The notes under the pieces: generated by a model | Seen by the model: the letters and a program-made list of their open reading frames with translations, nothing else | What the model was told of the DNA's origin: nothing | Databases searched by the model: none | Program-made: the position numbers and the translations under genes | In this document: piece by piece, positions 11,193-21,364 of the stretch | Numbering within the stretch: position 1 is the stretch's first letter | Layout of the letters: every line of letters starts with the position of its first letter | From: Rhodospirillaceae bacterium | GTDB lineage: Bacteria > Pseudomonadota > Alphaproteobacteria > Rhodospirillales > Rhodospirillaceae | NCBI GenBank assembly: GCA_009694245.1 | Contig: SHVO01000001.1 | Location: 1-64,000 of the forward strand | DNA: 64,000 nucleotides | Reading direction: 5' to 3'

Positions 11193-12622
11193 GTGCGGGC
11201 TTTTCCTGGTTCGGAATTGGTGGCCTTGGCGATTTGCGGCCATAGCTCCAAGACCGTTTCCCGAAAGGCGTCGCCGCGGTCCTCAAAATCTCTGAACATG
11301 TCGAAGGAGGCGCAGGCGGGCGACAGCAGCACGGTCGCGCCGGGCTGTTTGTCGGCGAGGGCCATTTCTCCAGCCGCCGCGATGGCGGAGTCCAAATCCG
11401 GGCAGAGTTCGAAGGCAACCTTGCCCCGGAGAGTCTCGGCGAAGTCCTTTGCTGATTCGCCGATCAGGAAGGCGTGGCGGATGTGGGGGAATAATGGCGC
11501 GAGCGAGCTGATGCCGCCGGCCTTCGCCTGGCCGCCGGCAATCCAGTAGATATTCCGGTAACACCGCAACGCTTTATCGGCGGCATCGGCATTGGTCGCC
11601 TTGCTGTCGTTGATGAAGGAGACATTGTCGACGACCGCGACAAGTTCCTGCCGATGACTGAGGCCAGGGAACGATTTAAGGCCGGCGGCGATAGTGCTTG
11701 CCGGAATACCATGTGCGAGAGCGGCTGCGGCGGCCGCAGCGGCGTTTTGCCAATTGTGGGCGCCCGGCAAGCTTTTGGCCAGGCGCAGATCCAGGATCGT
11801 CGAGGGCGCGCTGCCGGTGGCATCGATCAACATGCCGTCGGTGACGTAAACGCCGCCGCCGACGGCGCGTTCGACGGAAATCGGTACGACGCGGTGCAGG
11901 TCGTCGCCGCGCAAGGCGTCGTAAATCACCCGGCAATGCGGATGGTCGATGCCGATGATCGCCGTCTGCGGATGGCGCTGGCGGGCGAAGATGCGACGCT
12001 TGGCGGCGATGTATCCGTCCATGCCGCCGTGGCGATCGAGGTGATCGGGCGTGATATTCAGGAGCACGGCGGTTTCGCAGGCTAAGTGCGGCACCAGTTC
12101 CAGCTGGTAGGACGACAGCTCGAGCACGTAAGTACCGCCCAGGCCAAGTGGCTCCAGATCGAGCGCGGGAACTCCGAGGTTGCCGCCGACCGCGATCTTG
12201 CGCCCGGCCTGCTCAAAGATATGCGCCGTCAGCGCGGTGGTCGTGGATTTGCCGTTGGTGCCGGTAATGGCGACAACCGCGGCCTCGGTTTGGGCTTCGA
12301 GCAGCAGGTCGACATCGCAGACCAGCGGCAGTTTCGCGGCGCGCGCCTTGACGGCAAGGGCGTGAGCTTTCGGGTAGGCATGCGGCACACCGGGGCTCCA
12401 GATCAACGCCCGCACTCCTTCGAGGTTCATGCCGGCGCCGTCGAAGGCAGCGAAGCCATTGGCGGTGCACGCCGCCAACGATGTCGGCTTGTCGTCCCAT
12501 ACTTCGACGCCCGCGCCGCTGGAGCGCAGCGACCTCGCCGCCGACAGGCCCGATTTTCCAAGGCCCATCACGACGACGCGCTCGCCGCTGTAACGCCGAG
12601 TGGGAATCATGACGGCCGTCAC
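11189..12622 (-). CDS. murD: UDP-N-acetylmuramoyl-L-alanine--D-glutamate ligase MurD
   Basis: Mur ligase of 477 residues that adds D-Glu to UDP-MurNAc-L-Ala. The N-terminal domain opens [17 protein letters not shown], the P-loop is [17 protein letters not shown], and the C-terminal domain retains [16 protein letters not shown] and [19 protein letters not shown], typical of MurD. Start and stop codons overlap mraY and ftsW by ATGA, so the three are probably translationally coupled. Confidence 0.97.
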   Translation of the reverse strand: MTAVMIPTRRYSGERVVVMGLGKSGLSAARSLRSSGAGVEVWDDKPTSLAACTANGFAAFDGAGMNLEGVRALIWSPGVPHAYPKAHALAVKARAAKLPLVCDVDLLLEAQTEAAVVAITGTNGKSTTTALTAHIFEQAGRKIAVGGNLGVPALDLEPLGLGGTYVLELSSYQLELVPHLACETAVLLNITPDHLDRHGGMDGYIAAKRRIFARQRHPQTAIIGIDHPHCRVIYDALRGDDLHRVVPISVERAVGGGVYVTDGMLIDATGSAPSTILDLRLAKSLPGAHNWQNAAAAAAAALAHGIPASTIAAGLKSFPGLSHRQELVAVVDNVSFINDSKATNADAADKALRCYRNIYWIAGGQAKAGGISSLAPLFPHIRHAFLIGESAKDFAETLRGKVAFELCPDLDSAIAAAGEMALADKQPGATVLLSPACASFDMFRDFEDRGDAFRETVLELWPQIAKATNSEPGKART

Positions 12623-13704
12623 CTCAGCTTCAATGTGGCAAGGCCGGCCACAGCCAATATGAATGCGATGATCCAGAAGCGAATCACGATCGTGGACTCC
12701 GCCCAGCCCTTTTCCTCGTAGTGGTGATGGAGGGGCGCCATGCGAAAGATGCGCTTGCCGGTGAGCTTGAATGACGCCACCTGGACGATGACCGAGACGG
12801 TCTCCAAGACGAACAGCCCGCCGACGATGCCGAGCACGATTTCATGTTTGGTGACGACCGCGACCGAGCTCAGGGCGCCGCCCATGGCCAGCGATCCGGT
12901 GTCGCCCATGAACACCATGGCCGGCGGGGCATTGAACCAGAGAAATCCCAGACCCGCTCCGACCACCGCGCCGCAGAACACCGCCAACTCGCCCGCTCCC
13001 GGCACGTAATGTACTTGCAGGTAGTTGGCGAATACCGTGTTGCCGATGAGATAGGAGATGATCACGAACACACCGGCGGCGATCATCACCGGTACGATGG
13101 CCAAGCCGTCGAGGCCATCCGTCAAGTTCACGGAATTGGCGGCGCCGACCATCACGAAAACGCCGAAGGGAAGGTAGAGCACGCCGAGATCGAGCAGCAC
13201 TTCCTTGAAGAACGGCAGGGCCAGTTTGTCGGCCAAGGCCGGTGTCCCGGTGGCGCTGATCCAATAGACCGCGAGCCCGGCAACGCCAATCTCGGCCAAG
13301 AGCTTAAGCCGGCCTTTCAAACCCCCGACCGAGCGTTTGGTGACTTTGAGATAGTCGTCGATGAATCCGATGAAACCGTAGCCGAGCGTGACGAACAACG
13401 CGATCCAGACATAGGCGTTACTCAAGTCGGCCCACAGCACGGTCGCGACGGCGATCCCGAGCAGCATCATGACGCCGCCCATGGTAGGCGTGCCCTGCTT
13501 GGAAATCAGATGGCTCTGCGGTCCGTCGGTGCGAATGGGTTGGCCATTTTTTTGATTTAAGCGCAGCCAGCGGATGATCGCGGGGCCGAACAGGAAGGCC
13601 ACCAGCAGCGCCGTCAGCACCGCGCCGCCGGCCCTAAATGTCAGGTAACGGAAAACGTTGAGCGCGCTGAATTGGCTTGACAGTCCGGAAAGTAGGTAAA
13701 GCAT
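12619..13704 (-). CDS. mraY: Phospho-N-acetylmuramoyl-pentapeptide-transferase MraY
   Basis: Polytopic inner-membrane enzyme of 361 residues that transfers phospho-MurNAc-pentapeptide to undecaprenyl phosphate, forming lipid I. The diagnostic [16 protein letters not shown] aspartate motif, [12 protein letters not shown] and the C-terminal [19 protein letters not shown] are present, with about ten membrane segments. Length matches E. coli MraY (360). It follows murF by 13 bases and overlaps murD. Confidence 0.98.
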   Translation of the reverse strand: MLYLLSGLSSQFSALNVFRYLTFRAGGAVLTALLVAFLFGPAIIRWLRLNQKNGQPIRTDGPQSHLISKQGTPTMGGVMMLLGIAVATVLWADLSNAYVWIALFVTLGYGFIGFIDDYLKVTKRSVGGLKGRLKLLAEIGVAGLAVYWISATGTPALADKLALPFFKEVLLDLGVLYLPFGVFVMVGAANSVNLTDGLDGLAIVPVMIAAGVFVIISYLIGNTVFANYLQVHYVPGAGELAVFCGAVVGAGLGFLWFNAPPAMVFMGDTGSLAMGGALSSVAVVTKHEIVLGIVGGLFVLETVSVIVQVASFKLTGKRIFRMAPLHHHYEEKGWAESTIVIRFWIIAFILAVAGLATLKLR

Positions 13705-13717
13705 CGATGCTCGCTTT

Positions 13718-15172
13718 CTAAAGTCCGTCCCGGGGCGGTGACATCACCGCGCCGGCGCCTCGCGTGGCGTCGAGCGCGAGCAGCGCCGCGACCACCGATT
13801 CCAAATGACTGCTGTGCGATCCTTTGACGGCGACCACGTCGCCCGCGCGCACGGCCGCGATGACCAGGGGAATGAGGCTCATAGAGTCTTTGGCATGGCC
13901 GCCGCGCATGGGCGCCGGCAAGGCTTTATGCAGGTGTTCCATGAGCGCGCCAGCGGTGAAGACGATATCGATTTCGGCGGCCTTGAGGCTCGGTCCGAGA
14001 CCGGCGTGCAGGGCAGCCGCGGCACTTCCCAATTCGAGCATGTCGCCCAGGACGACGATCAGCCGGCCACCGCCGGTCCCGCCAACCGGCTGGTGCATTT
14101 GGGCGAGGGTTTCAGCGAGAACCCGAACTGCCGCCGGACTCGCGTTATAGCTTTCGTCGATGACCAGGAGCGTTCCGCCGGCGAGCTGGACGAGGCTGCG
14201 TGCGCCGCGTCCCGGCGGCGCATCGAGCCGGGAGAGTGCGCCCGCGGCCCGGTGAAAGTCGCACCCCATCGCCCGAACGGCGGCCAGGGCGGCGACGCTG
14301 TTCAAGGCCCAGTGGCGACCGCTGACAATCATGTCGTAGGTGATGCGTTCGCCGTCGAACTCGGCGGCGACTTGAGTGCCGTCGGGCGTCAGCGACCAGG
14401 ACAGAAGGCGCGCGACGGCGTCGCCGCTGGCGCCAAAGCCTATGGTGTTCTTGCAGCCGGCGGACTTCGCGGCGGCGACCAGGCGCGGGTATTGGGCGTT
14501 GTCGCGCGGCAATACGACCGTTCCGCCGGGTTCCAGCCCATCCATGATCGCGGCTTTCTCATCGGCGATCTCGACGATGGAATTGAAGAACTCCAGGTGC
14601 GCAGCTTCGACGGTTGTAATGACGGCGACGTGGGGTCTGACCATCCGCGAAAGCGGCGCGATCTCCCCGGGGTGATTCATGCCCAGCTCAAAAACGCCGA
14701 ATGCGGCGTCGGCCGGCATGCGGGAAAGGCTTAAGGGCACGCCCCAATGATTGTTGAGATTGCCTTCGTTGGCGTGAGTCTTGCCAAGGAAACTGAGGCC
14801 GAGTCTAAGGGCTTCCTTGGTGCCGGTCTTGCCGACGCTGCCGGTGACGGCGACGATGCGGGCATTGGCGCGCGTGCGGGCAGCCACCGCAAGACTCTGC
14901 AGCGCCGCAAACGTATTCTTAACCACTACCAGGCGATTATGGTATTCGCCGGAATCTTTGACCGGTTCATGGATGAGCGCGGCCGAGGCGCCGTGCTTAA
15001 GCGCCGCCAGCGCAAAGGCATGGCCATCGAAATTCGGCCCCTTCAGCGCGACGAATAAATCACCGGCCTTGACGCTGCGGCTATCGATCGAGACACCCGA
15101 AGCGACCCAGGTCCCGGCGCAGGCCCCGGCGGTGGCTTTGACGACGGCCGCGGACGTCCACAGCGGGTTCAT
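13718..15172 (-). CDS. murF: UDP-N-acetylmuramoyl-tripeptide--D-alanyl-D-alanine ligase MurF
   Basis: Mur ligase of 484 residues that attaches the Ddl product D-Ala-D-Ala to the UDP-MurNAc tripeptide, completing the cytoplasmic precursor. Visible are the N-terminal [15 protein letters not shown], the P-loop [14 protein letters not shown] and the [19 protein letters not shown] segment of the family. The start overlaps the murE stop by ATGA. Confidence 0.97.
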   Translation of the reverse strand: MNPLWTSAAVVKATAGACAGTWVASGVSIDSRSVKAGDLFVALKGPNFDGHAFALAALKHGASAALIHEPVKDSGEYHNRLVVVKNTFAALQSLAVAARTRANARIVAVTGSVGKTGTKEALRLGLSFLGKTHANEGNLNNHWGVPLSLSRMPADAAFGVFELGMNHPGEIAPLSRMVRPHVAVITTVEAAHLEFFNSIVEIADEKAAIMDGLEPGGTVVLPRDNAQYPRLVAAAKSAGCKNTIGFGASGDAVARLLSWSLTPDGTQVAAEFDGERITYDMIVSGRHWALNSVAALAAVRAMGCDFHRAAGALSRLDAPPGRGARSLVQLAGGTLLVIDESYNASPAAVRVLAETLAQMHQPVGGTGGGRLIVVLGDMLELGSAAAALHAGLGPSLKAAEIDIVFTAGALMEHLHKALPAPMRGGHAKDSMSLIPLVIAAVRAGDVVAVKGSHSSHLESVVAALLALDATRGAGAVMSPPRDGL

Positions 15173-16665
15173 GAACGGCCTCCGCGACCACTGCTCGCGC
15201 CCAGAATTTTTCGAACCGCCTCGGCGTCGTTGAACGGAATGACCTCAAGTCCGACAATCTGGCCGGTCTCGTGACCTTTCCCCGCCACCAGAAGCACGTC
15301 GCCGGCGGCAAGCCCGTGGACGGCCAGTGCGATGGCTTCGGCGCGGTCGGCGATATCCGTGGCCGTGGGACAGCCCAGCATGACTTCACGGCGGATCGCC
15401 TCGGCGTTTTCCGAACGCGGGTTGTCGTCGGTGACATATATAGTGTCGGCAAGGCGGGCGGCGGCATCGCCCATCACGCGGCGCTTGCCTTTGTCGCGGT
15501 CGCCGCCGCAGCCGAAGACGACGACCAAGCGGCGCGGCGCGTGGGGGCGGAGCGCCCGGAGGACGGCATCGAGCGCATCGGGTGTATGGGCGTAGTCTAC
15601 ATATATAGGTGCGCCTTCGGCGGTGGCGCCCACGCGCTCGAGGCGGCCGGGAACCCCTTCAAGGTGCTCGAGGGCGGCGACAGATTTGTCGCGGTCGGCG
15701 CCGGCGGCCAAGGCAAAGCCGAGAGCGCACAAGGCATTGGCGACCTGAAAGGTTCCGGCCAACGGCAGGCGCAGGCGATAGGCTTTTTTGAGGATCACGA
15801 GATCGAGCATCTGACCGGCGCCATCGGTCTCGACCTTGACGACCCGCAAGGCATCGCCGACTTTTCCGTAGGTCATGAGGCGGTGGCCGCGCAGCCGGCA
15901 GGCCATCTCGAAGGCGGCGCACTCGGTGCTGTCGGCATTTAAAACGGCGGTTCCGCCCGGGACCAATACGTCGGAGAACAGGCGCAGCTTGGCCGCCATA
16001 TAGGCCGCCATGGAACCGTGATAGTCGAGGTGATCCCGGGTCATGTTGGTGAAGCCAGCGACGGCGACTTTTACGCCATCGACCCGGAATTGATGCAAGC
16101 CGTGGCTTGAAGCCTCCATGGCCAGGTGAGTGACGCTACGCGCGGCCATGTCGGCGAGCACGGTGTGAAGCTTCGCCGGGTCCGGTGTGGTCAGGTTGCC
16201 CTGGAGTTGCAGACCGGGGCTCATGGCGCCTAGGGTCCCCAGGTAACCGGCCTGGTATCCAAGACGCGACCAGATCTGCTGCGTGAAATGCGCGACCGAG
16301 GTCTTGCCGTTGGTGCCGGTGACGGCGGCAATCGTGCCCGGCTGCGCGCCGAAGAAGCGGGCCGCTATCAGCGCAAAACGCTGCCTCGGATTGCTGTCGG
16401 TGATCAGGCGCACGCCGGGGGGGTATTCGGCCATTTCGGTCCGCCCTGCCGCCAGATTGGTCCCGGGCGGCGCGAGGACGGCGGTTGCGCCGCGTCGCAC
16501 AGCTTCGTCGATATACCTGCGACCATCCTGAATTGCTCCAGGCAGGGCGGCAAACAGGTATCCCGGCTGCACGGCGCGTGAATCCGCCGTCAGTCCGGTG
16601 ATATCCAAATCCTTCAACGCCCGTTGATCCATTCCCCGTTCCTCAAGTAGTTCACTCAGGCGCAC
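15169..16665 (-). CDS. murE: UDP-MurNAc-tripeptide synthetase MurE (meso-DAP type)
   Basis: Mur ligase of about 498 residues adding the third stem-peptide residue. The P-loop is TGTNGKTSVAHF, and the DNPRSE motif near residue 415 is the meso-diaminopimelate-recognition signature, so a DAP-type wall is expected. No ATG precedes the conserved N-terminus; I chose the GTG giving (M)RLSELLEERG, which has a G-rich ribosome-binding site and overlaps ftsI by 14 bases. A TTG eight codons upstream and an ATG at MDQRALKD are alternatives. Confidence 0.94.
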   Translation of the reverse strand: MRLSELLEERGMDQRALKDLDITGLTADSRAVQPGYLFAALPGAIQDGRRYIDEAVRRGATAVLAPPGTNLAAGRTEMAEYPPGVRLITDSNPRQRFALIAARFFGAQPGTIAAVTGTNGKTSVAHFTQQIWSRLGYQAGYLGTLGAMSPGLQLQGNLTTPDPAKLHTVLADMAARSVTHLAMEASSHGLHQFRVDGVKVAVAGFTNMTRDHLDYHGSMAAYMAAKLRLFSDVLVPGGTAVLNADSTECAAFEMACRLRGHRLMTYGKVGDALRVVKVETDGAGQMLDLVILKKAYRLRLPLAGTFQVANALCALGFALAAGADRDKSVAALEHLEGVPGRLERVGATAEGAPIYVDYAHTPDALDAVLRALRPHAPRRLVVVFGCGGDRDKGKRRVMGDAAARLADTIYVTDDNPRSENAEAIRREVMLGCPTATDIADRAEAIALAVHGLAAGDVLLVAGKGHETGQIVGLEVIPFNDAEAVRKILGASSGRGGRS

Positions 16666-18625
16666 CCGGACCCCCGCTGGTGGCGCCAAGGTCCTGCACG
16701 CTGCCGTCTTGCACGCTGATATCGTCGATCAGCCCGCTGATAGAGTCCGCGGTTTCACTGGGTTGCGCGCGCGTGATCGCGACTTTGGTGGTTTCTTCGT
16801 CCATGACGGCCGGTATGAGCGCGGGAACCGCCACGCTTTCGGCCGAGGCGCTGGCCTTCACCATCGCCGGCGCGCCGTATTCATTTCGCGTCTCGCTCGG
16901 GCCGTAGATCTGGATCAATTGCGCAAGCGGCTGAAAATTATCGGCGTGGCCCATGGGAAAGACGCCGAGTAAAGGACCGATCTTCGCGATGATATTCCCG
17001 GTGGTCGGCGCGGCGTTCCAGCCGGCGGTGGCGAAGTTGTAGGTTTCCTTGGTGCCGTGCGGTTCATCCAGCAACGTCAGCACGATGAAGCGCGGGGCGT
17101 CGATCGGGAAGGCCGCGATAAATGATGTTCGCAAGGACGATTCCGAGTATCCGCCGCGGCGGGTGGTTTTTTCGGCCGACCCGGTCTTGCCGCCGACCAG
17201 AAAGCCCTTGGCGTCGGCCTGTTTGCCCGAACCGTAGAGCACGGTCAGGCGCATGAGCGCGCGGATATCCTCGGAGGTCTTTTCGGAAATGACCTGGCGG
17301 CCTAGGGCGGCCTGCCCTGGAGCGCGGTGCATGATCGTCGCGGGATAGAGCGTGCCGCCGTTGACCAGCGCGCTGACGGCCGAAGCCATGTGAACCGGAG
17401 TTACCGAAATGCCGTGACCGTAGGCTATCGTGATCGTGTTGATGTCGCGCCAAGTGGACGGGAACTGCGGCGTGCCGACTTCGGGCAATTCCAGGTGCAA
17501 CGGCGTCAGCAGCCCCAACCTGCCCAGGAACGCCTTCTGTGCTTCGGTACCCGCCTCGAGCGCCATCTTTGCCGCGCCGATGTTGGAGGAGTGAATCAAG
17601 ATCTCCGGCAACGACACCATGCGGTTGAGGCCGTGATAGTCGCTGATGGTGAAACGGCCGATCTTGATGGGAATCGAGGCGTCGTAACGGCTGCCCAGCT
17701 GGGCCGAGCCGTTTTCCAACGCCATGGCCGCCGTGAACAGCTTGAAGGTCGAGCCCATTTCATAAAGCCCGAGCGTCGTGCGGTTGAAGCGCGAGTCCTT
17801 TGAGGCCGTGCCCATGAATTTTGGGTCGTAGTCGGGCAGGGACACCATGGCGAGGATCTCGCCGTTCCGTGAGTCCATGACGATGGCGCTTCCGCCCTGC
17901 GCGCGGTAGCGGGCGATCGACTGGCCGAGGCTTTCGCGGACGGCGTGTTGGACGCGAACGTCCAGCGACAATTGCAAAGGCTCTTGGCGCGCGCTGAGGA
18001 CCTCATCAAAGGTTTTTTCGATACCGGCGACGCCGTGGTTGTCGGGATCGGTGACGCCGACCACATGCGCGAGCAGTGAACTATGAAGATAGACGCGGCT
18101 TTCGGAGTCCTCGAAGGAGATACCCGGAATGCCGAGGCGGTTGACGGCCACTTGCTCGGCCGGCGTCAGGTTTCGGCGCAGGTAGATAAAGCGCTGGCCC
18201 GACGATAGGTGTTTCAACACGTCGGCGGTCACAAGGTCGGGCAAAGTCGCGGCGAGTTTTGCCGCGGCGGCCGCGGCGTCGGGGACCTTATGAGTATCGG
18301 CGAAAAGATTGACCGTCGGCAGGTTGGTTGCGACGATCACGCCGTTGCGGTCGAGAATGTCGGCCCGGGCCGTCGGCGGCCGGGCAATGCCGGCGGTCTT
18401 GGCGGCGAAGGCGGGGCCTTCCGTCAGGACCATCAAATCGATCACTCTGAGGCCGATCAGGACGAAGGCAGCTCCGAACAAGCCGGCGGTGACGATCAGG
18501 CGCAGGCGTCCGGTCTCGATGGCGCGAGTGGTCGTGCCTTGAAGGCGCAGTTTCGGCCCGCGGCTCGGTTTGACTTCCTCGCCGGGGTAAAGGAACAAGC
18601 GGCGGCGCTGCGTGACCGGGATCAT
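16652..18625 (-). CDS. ftsI: Septal transpeptidase FtsI (PBP3)
   Basis: Class B penicillin-binding protein of 657 residues that cross-links septal peptidoglycan in the periplasm, partner of FtsW. A single N-terminal membrane segment (about residues 42-64) precedes the dimerisation domain and the transpeptidase domain. That domain has SxxK in GSTFKLF, SxN in HSSNIG and KTG in VGGKTGSAEK. The C-terminal region after about residue 560 is longer than in E. coli FtsI and Ala/Ser-rich. The start overlaps the ftsL stop by ATGA. Confidence 0.97.
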   Translation of the reverse strand: MIPVTQRRRLFLYPGEEVKPSRGPKLRLQGTTTRAIETGRLRLIVTAGLFGAAFVLIGLRVIDLMVLTEGPAFAAKTAGIARPPTARADILDRNGVIVATNLPTVNLFADTHKVPDAAAAAAKLAATLPDLVTADVLKHLSSGQRFIYLRRNLTPAEQVAVNRLGIPGISFEDSESRVYLHSSLLAHVVGVTDPDNHGVAGIEKTFDEVLSARQEPLQLSLDVRVQHAVRESLGQSIARYRAQGGSAIVMDSRNGEILAMVSLPDYDPKFMGTASKDSRFNRTTLGLYEMGSTFKLFTAAMALENGSAQLGSRYDASIPIKIGRFTISDYHGLNRMVSLPEILIHSSNIGAAKMALEAGTEAQKAFLGRLGLLTPLHLELPEVGTPQFPSTWRDINTITIAYGHGISVTPVHMASAVSALVNGGTLYPATIMHRAPGQAALGRQVISEKTSEDIRALMRLTVLYGSGKQADAKGFLVGGKTGSAEKTTRRGGYSESSLRTSFIAAFPIDAPRFIVLTLLDEPHGTKETYNFATAGWNAAPTTGNIIAKIGPLLGVFPMGHADNFQPLAQLIQIYGPSETRNEYGAPAMVKASASAESVAVPALIPAVMDEETTKVAITRAQPSETADSISGLIDDISVQDGSVQDLGATSGGPGAPE

Positions 18626-19125
18626 TGCGCGCCCCGCGGTGAGAACTGGCCGCGAACCCGGGCGGAAGGCGTCGCCGCGCCCGCCGACGCCGGCAAAAGG
18701 ATGTTCTGCAGGCGCGCGAGGATCACTGCGCCAAGGCCCGGGCGCCGGATCTCCGGCTCATGCGCTTGCGCTTCAATGCGCGGGCGAACCGGAAGAGCAC
18801 CGGCGGGTAGGGTGGACGGTTGTAGGGGCTGGGCGACTTGGTCCTTTGCCGCGGCACGGAAGGGAAGTGCGGAGAGTTCAGCGATGTTTGCCGCGGTTGC
18901 CGGGCGAAAGCCCAGATGTTCGCTGCTCAAGCGCCGCAGCCGCTCGGGATCGTTGAGGTAGGTCCATTCCGCCTGAAGGACGCGGATGGCGGCTTGGTCG
19001 CGGACGACTTGCTCCTGGCGCGCGACTAGCTCGTTCTCGAGAGCCAGCACCTTATACTTCAGCAGAAACAGCGAGACGCCGACGCCGATGGCCAAGATGC
19101 CCCAGAGGAAATATGACGCTCTCAT
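18622..19125 (-). CDS. ftsL: Cell division protein FtsL
   Basis: Small bitopic protein (167 residues) with a cytoplasmic stub, a membrane segment (YFLWGILAIGVGVSLFLLKY) and a heptad-like coiled coil (VLALENELVARQEQVVRDQAAIRVLQAEW). The motif YLNDPERLRRLSSEHLGFRP is typical of alphaproteobacterial FtsL. It is expected to complex with FtsQ and FtsB-like partners and to activate FtsWI. Position between rsmH and ftsI agrees, with ATGA overlaps on both sides. Confidence 0.93.
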   Translation of the reverse strand: MRASYFLWGILAIGVGVSLFLLKYKVLALENELVARQEQVVRDQAAIRVLQAEWTYLNDPERLRRLSSEHLGFRPATAANIAELSALPFRAAAKDQVAQPLQPSTLPAGALPVRPRIEAQAHEPEIRRPGLGAVILARLQNILLPASAGAATPSARVRGQFSPRGAQ

Positions 19126-20126
19126 GCCAAGCCTCCGGCACGGGCGGTTAATGATGGTGCCGGCGTGCGTTCGGCGATGCGCAGGCGGGCCGAGCGCGCG
19201 CGAGGATTGATCGCGACTTCGCCGTCGCTCGGGCCAATCGGGCGGCGCGAGAGCGGCTTGAACGTGGCGGTGGCGGAGCTTCCGGCGAGGCTAGCGAGCG
19301 TATGGCGCGAAGGCCGCAAGGCCGAGCCCGAGCGTGCTTTCAGGAATGTCTTGACGATCCGGTCTTCCAGCGAGTGGAAGGACACGACCGCGAGGATGCC
19401 GCCCGGGCGAAGGAGTTTCTCGGCGCCCAAGAGTCCGCGCTCAAGCTCGCCCAACTCGTCGTTCACATAGATACGCAAGGCCTGGAACGTCCGGGTCGCG
19501 GGATCGATGCCGTCCTGCGAGCGCCGCACCTCAGCGCGTATCACGTCGGCGAGGCGTAACGTCCGCGAGAACGGACGTTCACGCCGGGCTTCGACAATGG
19601 CGCGTGCGACACGCCGCGCGTGGCGTTCCTCGCCGTAGGTGAAGATGATGTCGGAGAGTTCTTTTTCAGAAAGTGTATTGACCACGTCGGCGGCGCTGCG
19701 GCCGCTTTTTTCCATGCGCATATCGAGCGGGCCGTCACGCAGGAAAGAAAAGCCGCGAGAGCGATCGTCGATCTGCATGGAACTCACGCCGAGATCGAGC
19801 GCCACGCCATCGATGCCGGTAATGCCTCTGGCCGAGAGCAAGGCGGCCATATCACCGAATCGGCCTTGGACGAGGTGGACGCGCCCCGGGAAACGTTCGG
19901 CGAGGATTTCGCCGAGCAGCAGCGCCTCGGGATCGCGGTCGATCGACCAGACCACGCAAGGAGCCGCTTCGAGCAGGGCCGCGGTATAGCCGCCGGCACC
20001 GAAAGTGCCGTCGAGGTAAACCCCGCAGGCCTTGGGCGCGAGGGCGGCAATGACTTCCGCCAGGAGAACGGGGATATGGTCGGCATTGGACGGCGCGGGC
20101 GTGCCGGTGGTGAATGCCGGGCACAT
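19122..20126 (-). CDS. rsmH: 16S rRNA (cytosine(1402)-N(4))-methyltransferase RsmH
   Basis: SAM-dependent methyltransferase of 334 residues that N4-methylates C1402 in the ribosomal decoding centre. It shows the opening HIPVLLAEVIAAL, the SAM motif DGTFGAGGYTAALLEA, DLGVSSMQIDDRSRGFSF and the VVSFHSLEDRIVK motif, all characteristic of MraW/RsmH. The start shares one base with the mraZ stop (TGATG); an in-frame extension of 28 codons overlaps mraZ and is rejected. Confidence 0.97.
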   Translation of the reverse strand: MCPAFTTGTPAPSNADHIPVLLAEVIAALAPKACGVYLDGTFGAGGYTAALLEAAPCVVWSIDRDPEALLLGEILAERFPGRVHLVQGRFGDMAALLSARGITGIDGVALDLGVSSMQIDDRSRGFSFLRDGPLDMRMEKSGRSAADVVNTLSEKELSDIIFTYGEERHARRVARAIVEARRERPFSRTLRLADVIRAEVRRSQDGIDPATRTFQALRIYVNDELGELERGLLGAEKLLRPGGILAVVSFHSLEDRIVKTFLKARSGSALRPSRHTLASLAGSSATATFKPLSRRPIGPSDGEVAINPRARSARLRIAERTPAPSLTARAGGLA

Positions 20127-20569
20127 CAGGCGTTGCCGTTGGGCTTGAGGGCCGCGGTGACGCGCTGGAGTTTGGCTTTCATCACGGCCGCGAGGGCGCC
20201 AGGTTCCCACATCTGAAACCGCCGGCCCTGGCCGATGAACGTGGCTTGGTCCGTAAGGTTGGCCTTGGCGATGAACTCGTCGGGCAGAACGATGCGGCCT
20301 TCGCCGTCGAGCGGCAGCTCGCGCAGCTCGGCCATGATCAATTCGGCGACTTCATCGCGGGTCGATGGCCCGAAGGAATCGGCGATCTGCGATTCGAGAT
20401 TTTCGAAGCGGTCGAAACCCGCGCCCTCAAGGCAGGACTCGAACAACGAGGGATGCAAGGCGACGCTGGTCAGGCCGCGTCCTTGGATGACAGCGCGGAA
20501 GGGCGCCGGCACGGAAACGCGGCCTTTGGCATCAACCTTGTTCACGAACGTCCCGAAGAACGCTTTCAT
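20126..20569 (-). CDS. mraZ: Transcriptional regulator MraZ
   Basis: First gene of the dcw operon. The 147-residue protein has two AbrB-like swapped-hairpin halves, opening FFGTFVNKVDAKGRVSVPAPFR and repeating as DGEGRIVLPDEFIAKANL. MraZ forms a ring and binds phased TGGG-type repeats to repress its own operon. The start MKAFFGTF has AAGGTGG upstream; the open frame runs 14 codons further without homology. A four-copy box array overlapping a promoter lies about 100 bases upstream, which fits autoregulation. Confidence 0.96.
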   Translation of the reverse strand: MKAFFGTFVNKVDAKGRVSVPAPFRAVIQGRGLTSVALHPSLFESCLEGAGFDRFENLESQIADSFGPSTRDEVAELIMAELRELPLDGEGRIVLPDEFIAKANLTDQATFIGQGRRFQMWEPGALAAVMKAKLQRVTAALKPNGNA

Positions 20570-20670
20570 CGCAGAGCCACCTTGGAACCCCGTTCCCCTG
20601 CGCCGACGCACCGCTCGCTCTGAGATTCCAATGACTTAGGAAAACTCGCGAGACCTGTAGCCCGACCTTT

Positions 20671-20710
20671 ATGGTATTACATGGGATTTTATGGGTGTCA
20701 ATGGTATTAC
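20671..20710 (-). promoter_or_regulatory. mraZ (dcw) promoter overlaid by four MraZ-type boxes
   Basis: On the plus strand ATGGTATTAC, ATGGGATTTT, ATGGGTGTCA and ATGGTATTAC start at 20671, 20681, 20691 and 20701, an exact 10-bp period. MraZ in E. coli is known to bind TGGGN direct repeats with 10-bp phasing. On the minus strand TTGACA (20696-20701) and TAATAC (20674-20679) are 16 bases apart, a good sigma-70 pair pointing at mraZ. The boxes cover both hexamers, so binding should block RNA polymerase. The predicted leader is about 100 bases. Confidence 0.75.
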
Positions 20711-20912
20711 CCCGTAAGTACTTGGGTTTACAGGCATATGTTCTTTGTTTGTTCTCAATTCAGTCGTGCCGTTGGGGCCGGCCGGCGCGCCTTAGTTGCC
20801 GGGCGTCGGGAGCAGACCAGGGCGATGGATTAGCGCGAGGGAAAGGCGGCTTCGGGGTGGTGGGGTGATTTTTTTGGGGCAAGCCGAGCCTGGCCGCGAA
20901 TTGACCGAGTCA

Positions 20913-20958
20913 GCTGTCTCACTGTCTCACGGCCTAGGGCGTGAGACAGTGAGACAGC
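20913..20958. repeat. Hairpin repeat 1 (GTCTCAC type)
   Basis: A perfect 18-bp inverted repeat, GCTGTCTCACTGTCTCAC (20913-20930) and its complement (20941-20958), around the loop GGCCTAGGGC. The arm is itself built of a doubled TGTCTCAC unit. No U-tract follows on either strand, so a simple terminator role is unlikely. Confidence 0.85.
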
Positions 20959-21149
20959 GGTGAGGCAAGCGACACGGCCGGACAATGCCCTCACCCGCTG
21001 TCATCCTCGGACTTGTGGAGCCTGTCCTCGGGCGCGCGCTTCGCGCGGCCCGGGGATGGATCCGGGGCAGTCCCGAAGAACGGCCGGCATTTCATTACCC
21101 CTGGGTCTCAAGAACAAGTCTGGGGACGACAAATCGGGCGTGAAGCGGC

Positions 21150-21190
21150 TGTCCCACTGTCCCATGCCCAGGCACCGGGACAGTGGGACA
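21150..21190. repeat. Hairpin repeat 2 (GTCCCAC type)
   Basis: Arms TGTCCCACTGTCCC (21150-21163) and GGGACAGTGGGACA (21177-21190) enclose the 13-base loop ATGCCCAGGCACC. The doubled TGTCCCAC unit parallels hairpin 1, with C in place of T. Confidence 0.85.
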
Positions 21191-21364
21191 CTCCATTCAG
21201 GGCCAGCAGCGCAAATTCCTCTTTAACTTAAGCCGCCGGAATTCTACGCCTTGCGGGAGGGCCCCCACGGCTCAGTTATGCTCGCTTCTTAAAGGAAGGA
21301 AGAGGAGGGGGCGGCGCATGTCTAAATCAAGCCCCGAATGAGCGCGTTCTTGCCGCGCCTGCAA

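Noticed and set aside
12844..13560. Long plus-strand open frame opposite mraY
   Set aside because: It is the complement of a well-supported gene; composition is typical of antisense frames in GC-rich DNA and there is no recognisable domain.
21318..21341. Tiny reading frame after a strong ribosome-binding-site-like run
   Set aside because: Only seven codons before a stop, with no downstream gene on that strand that it could lead.
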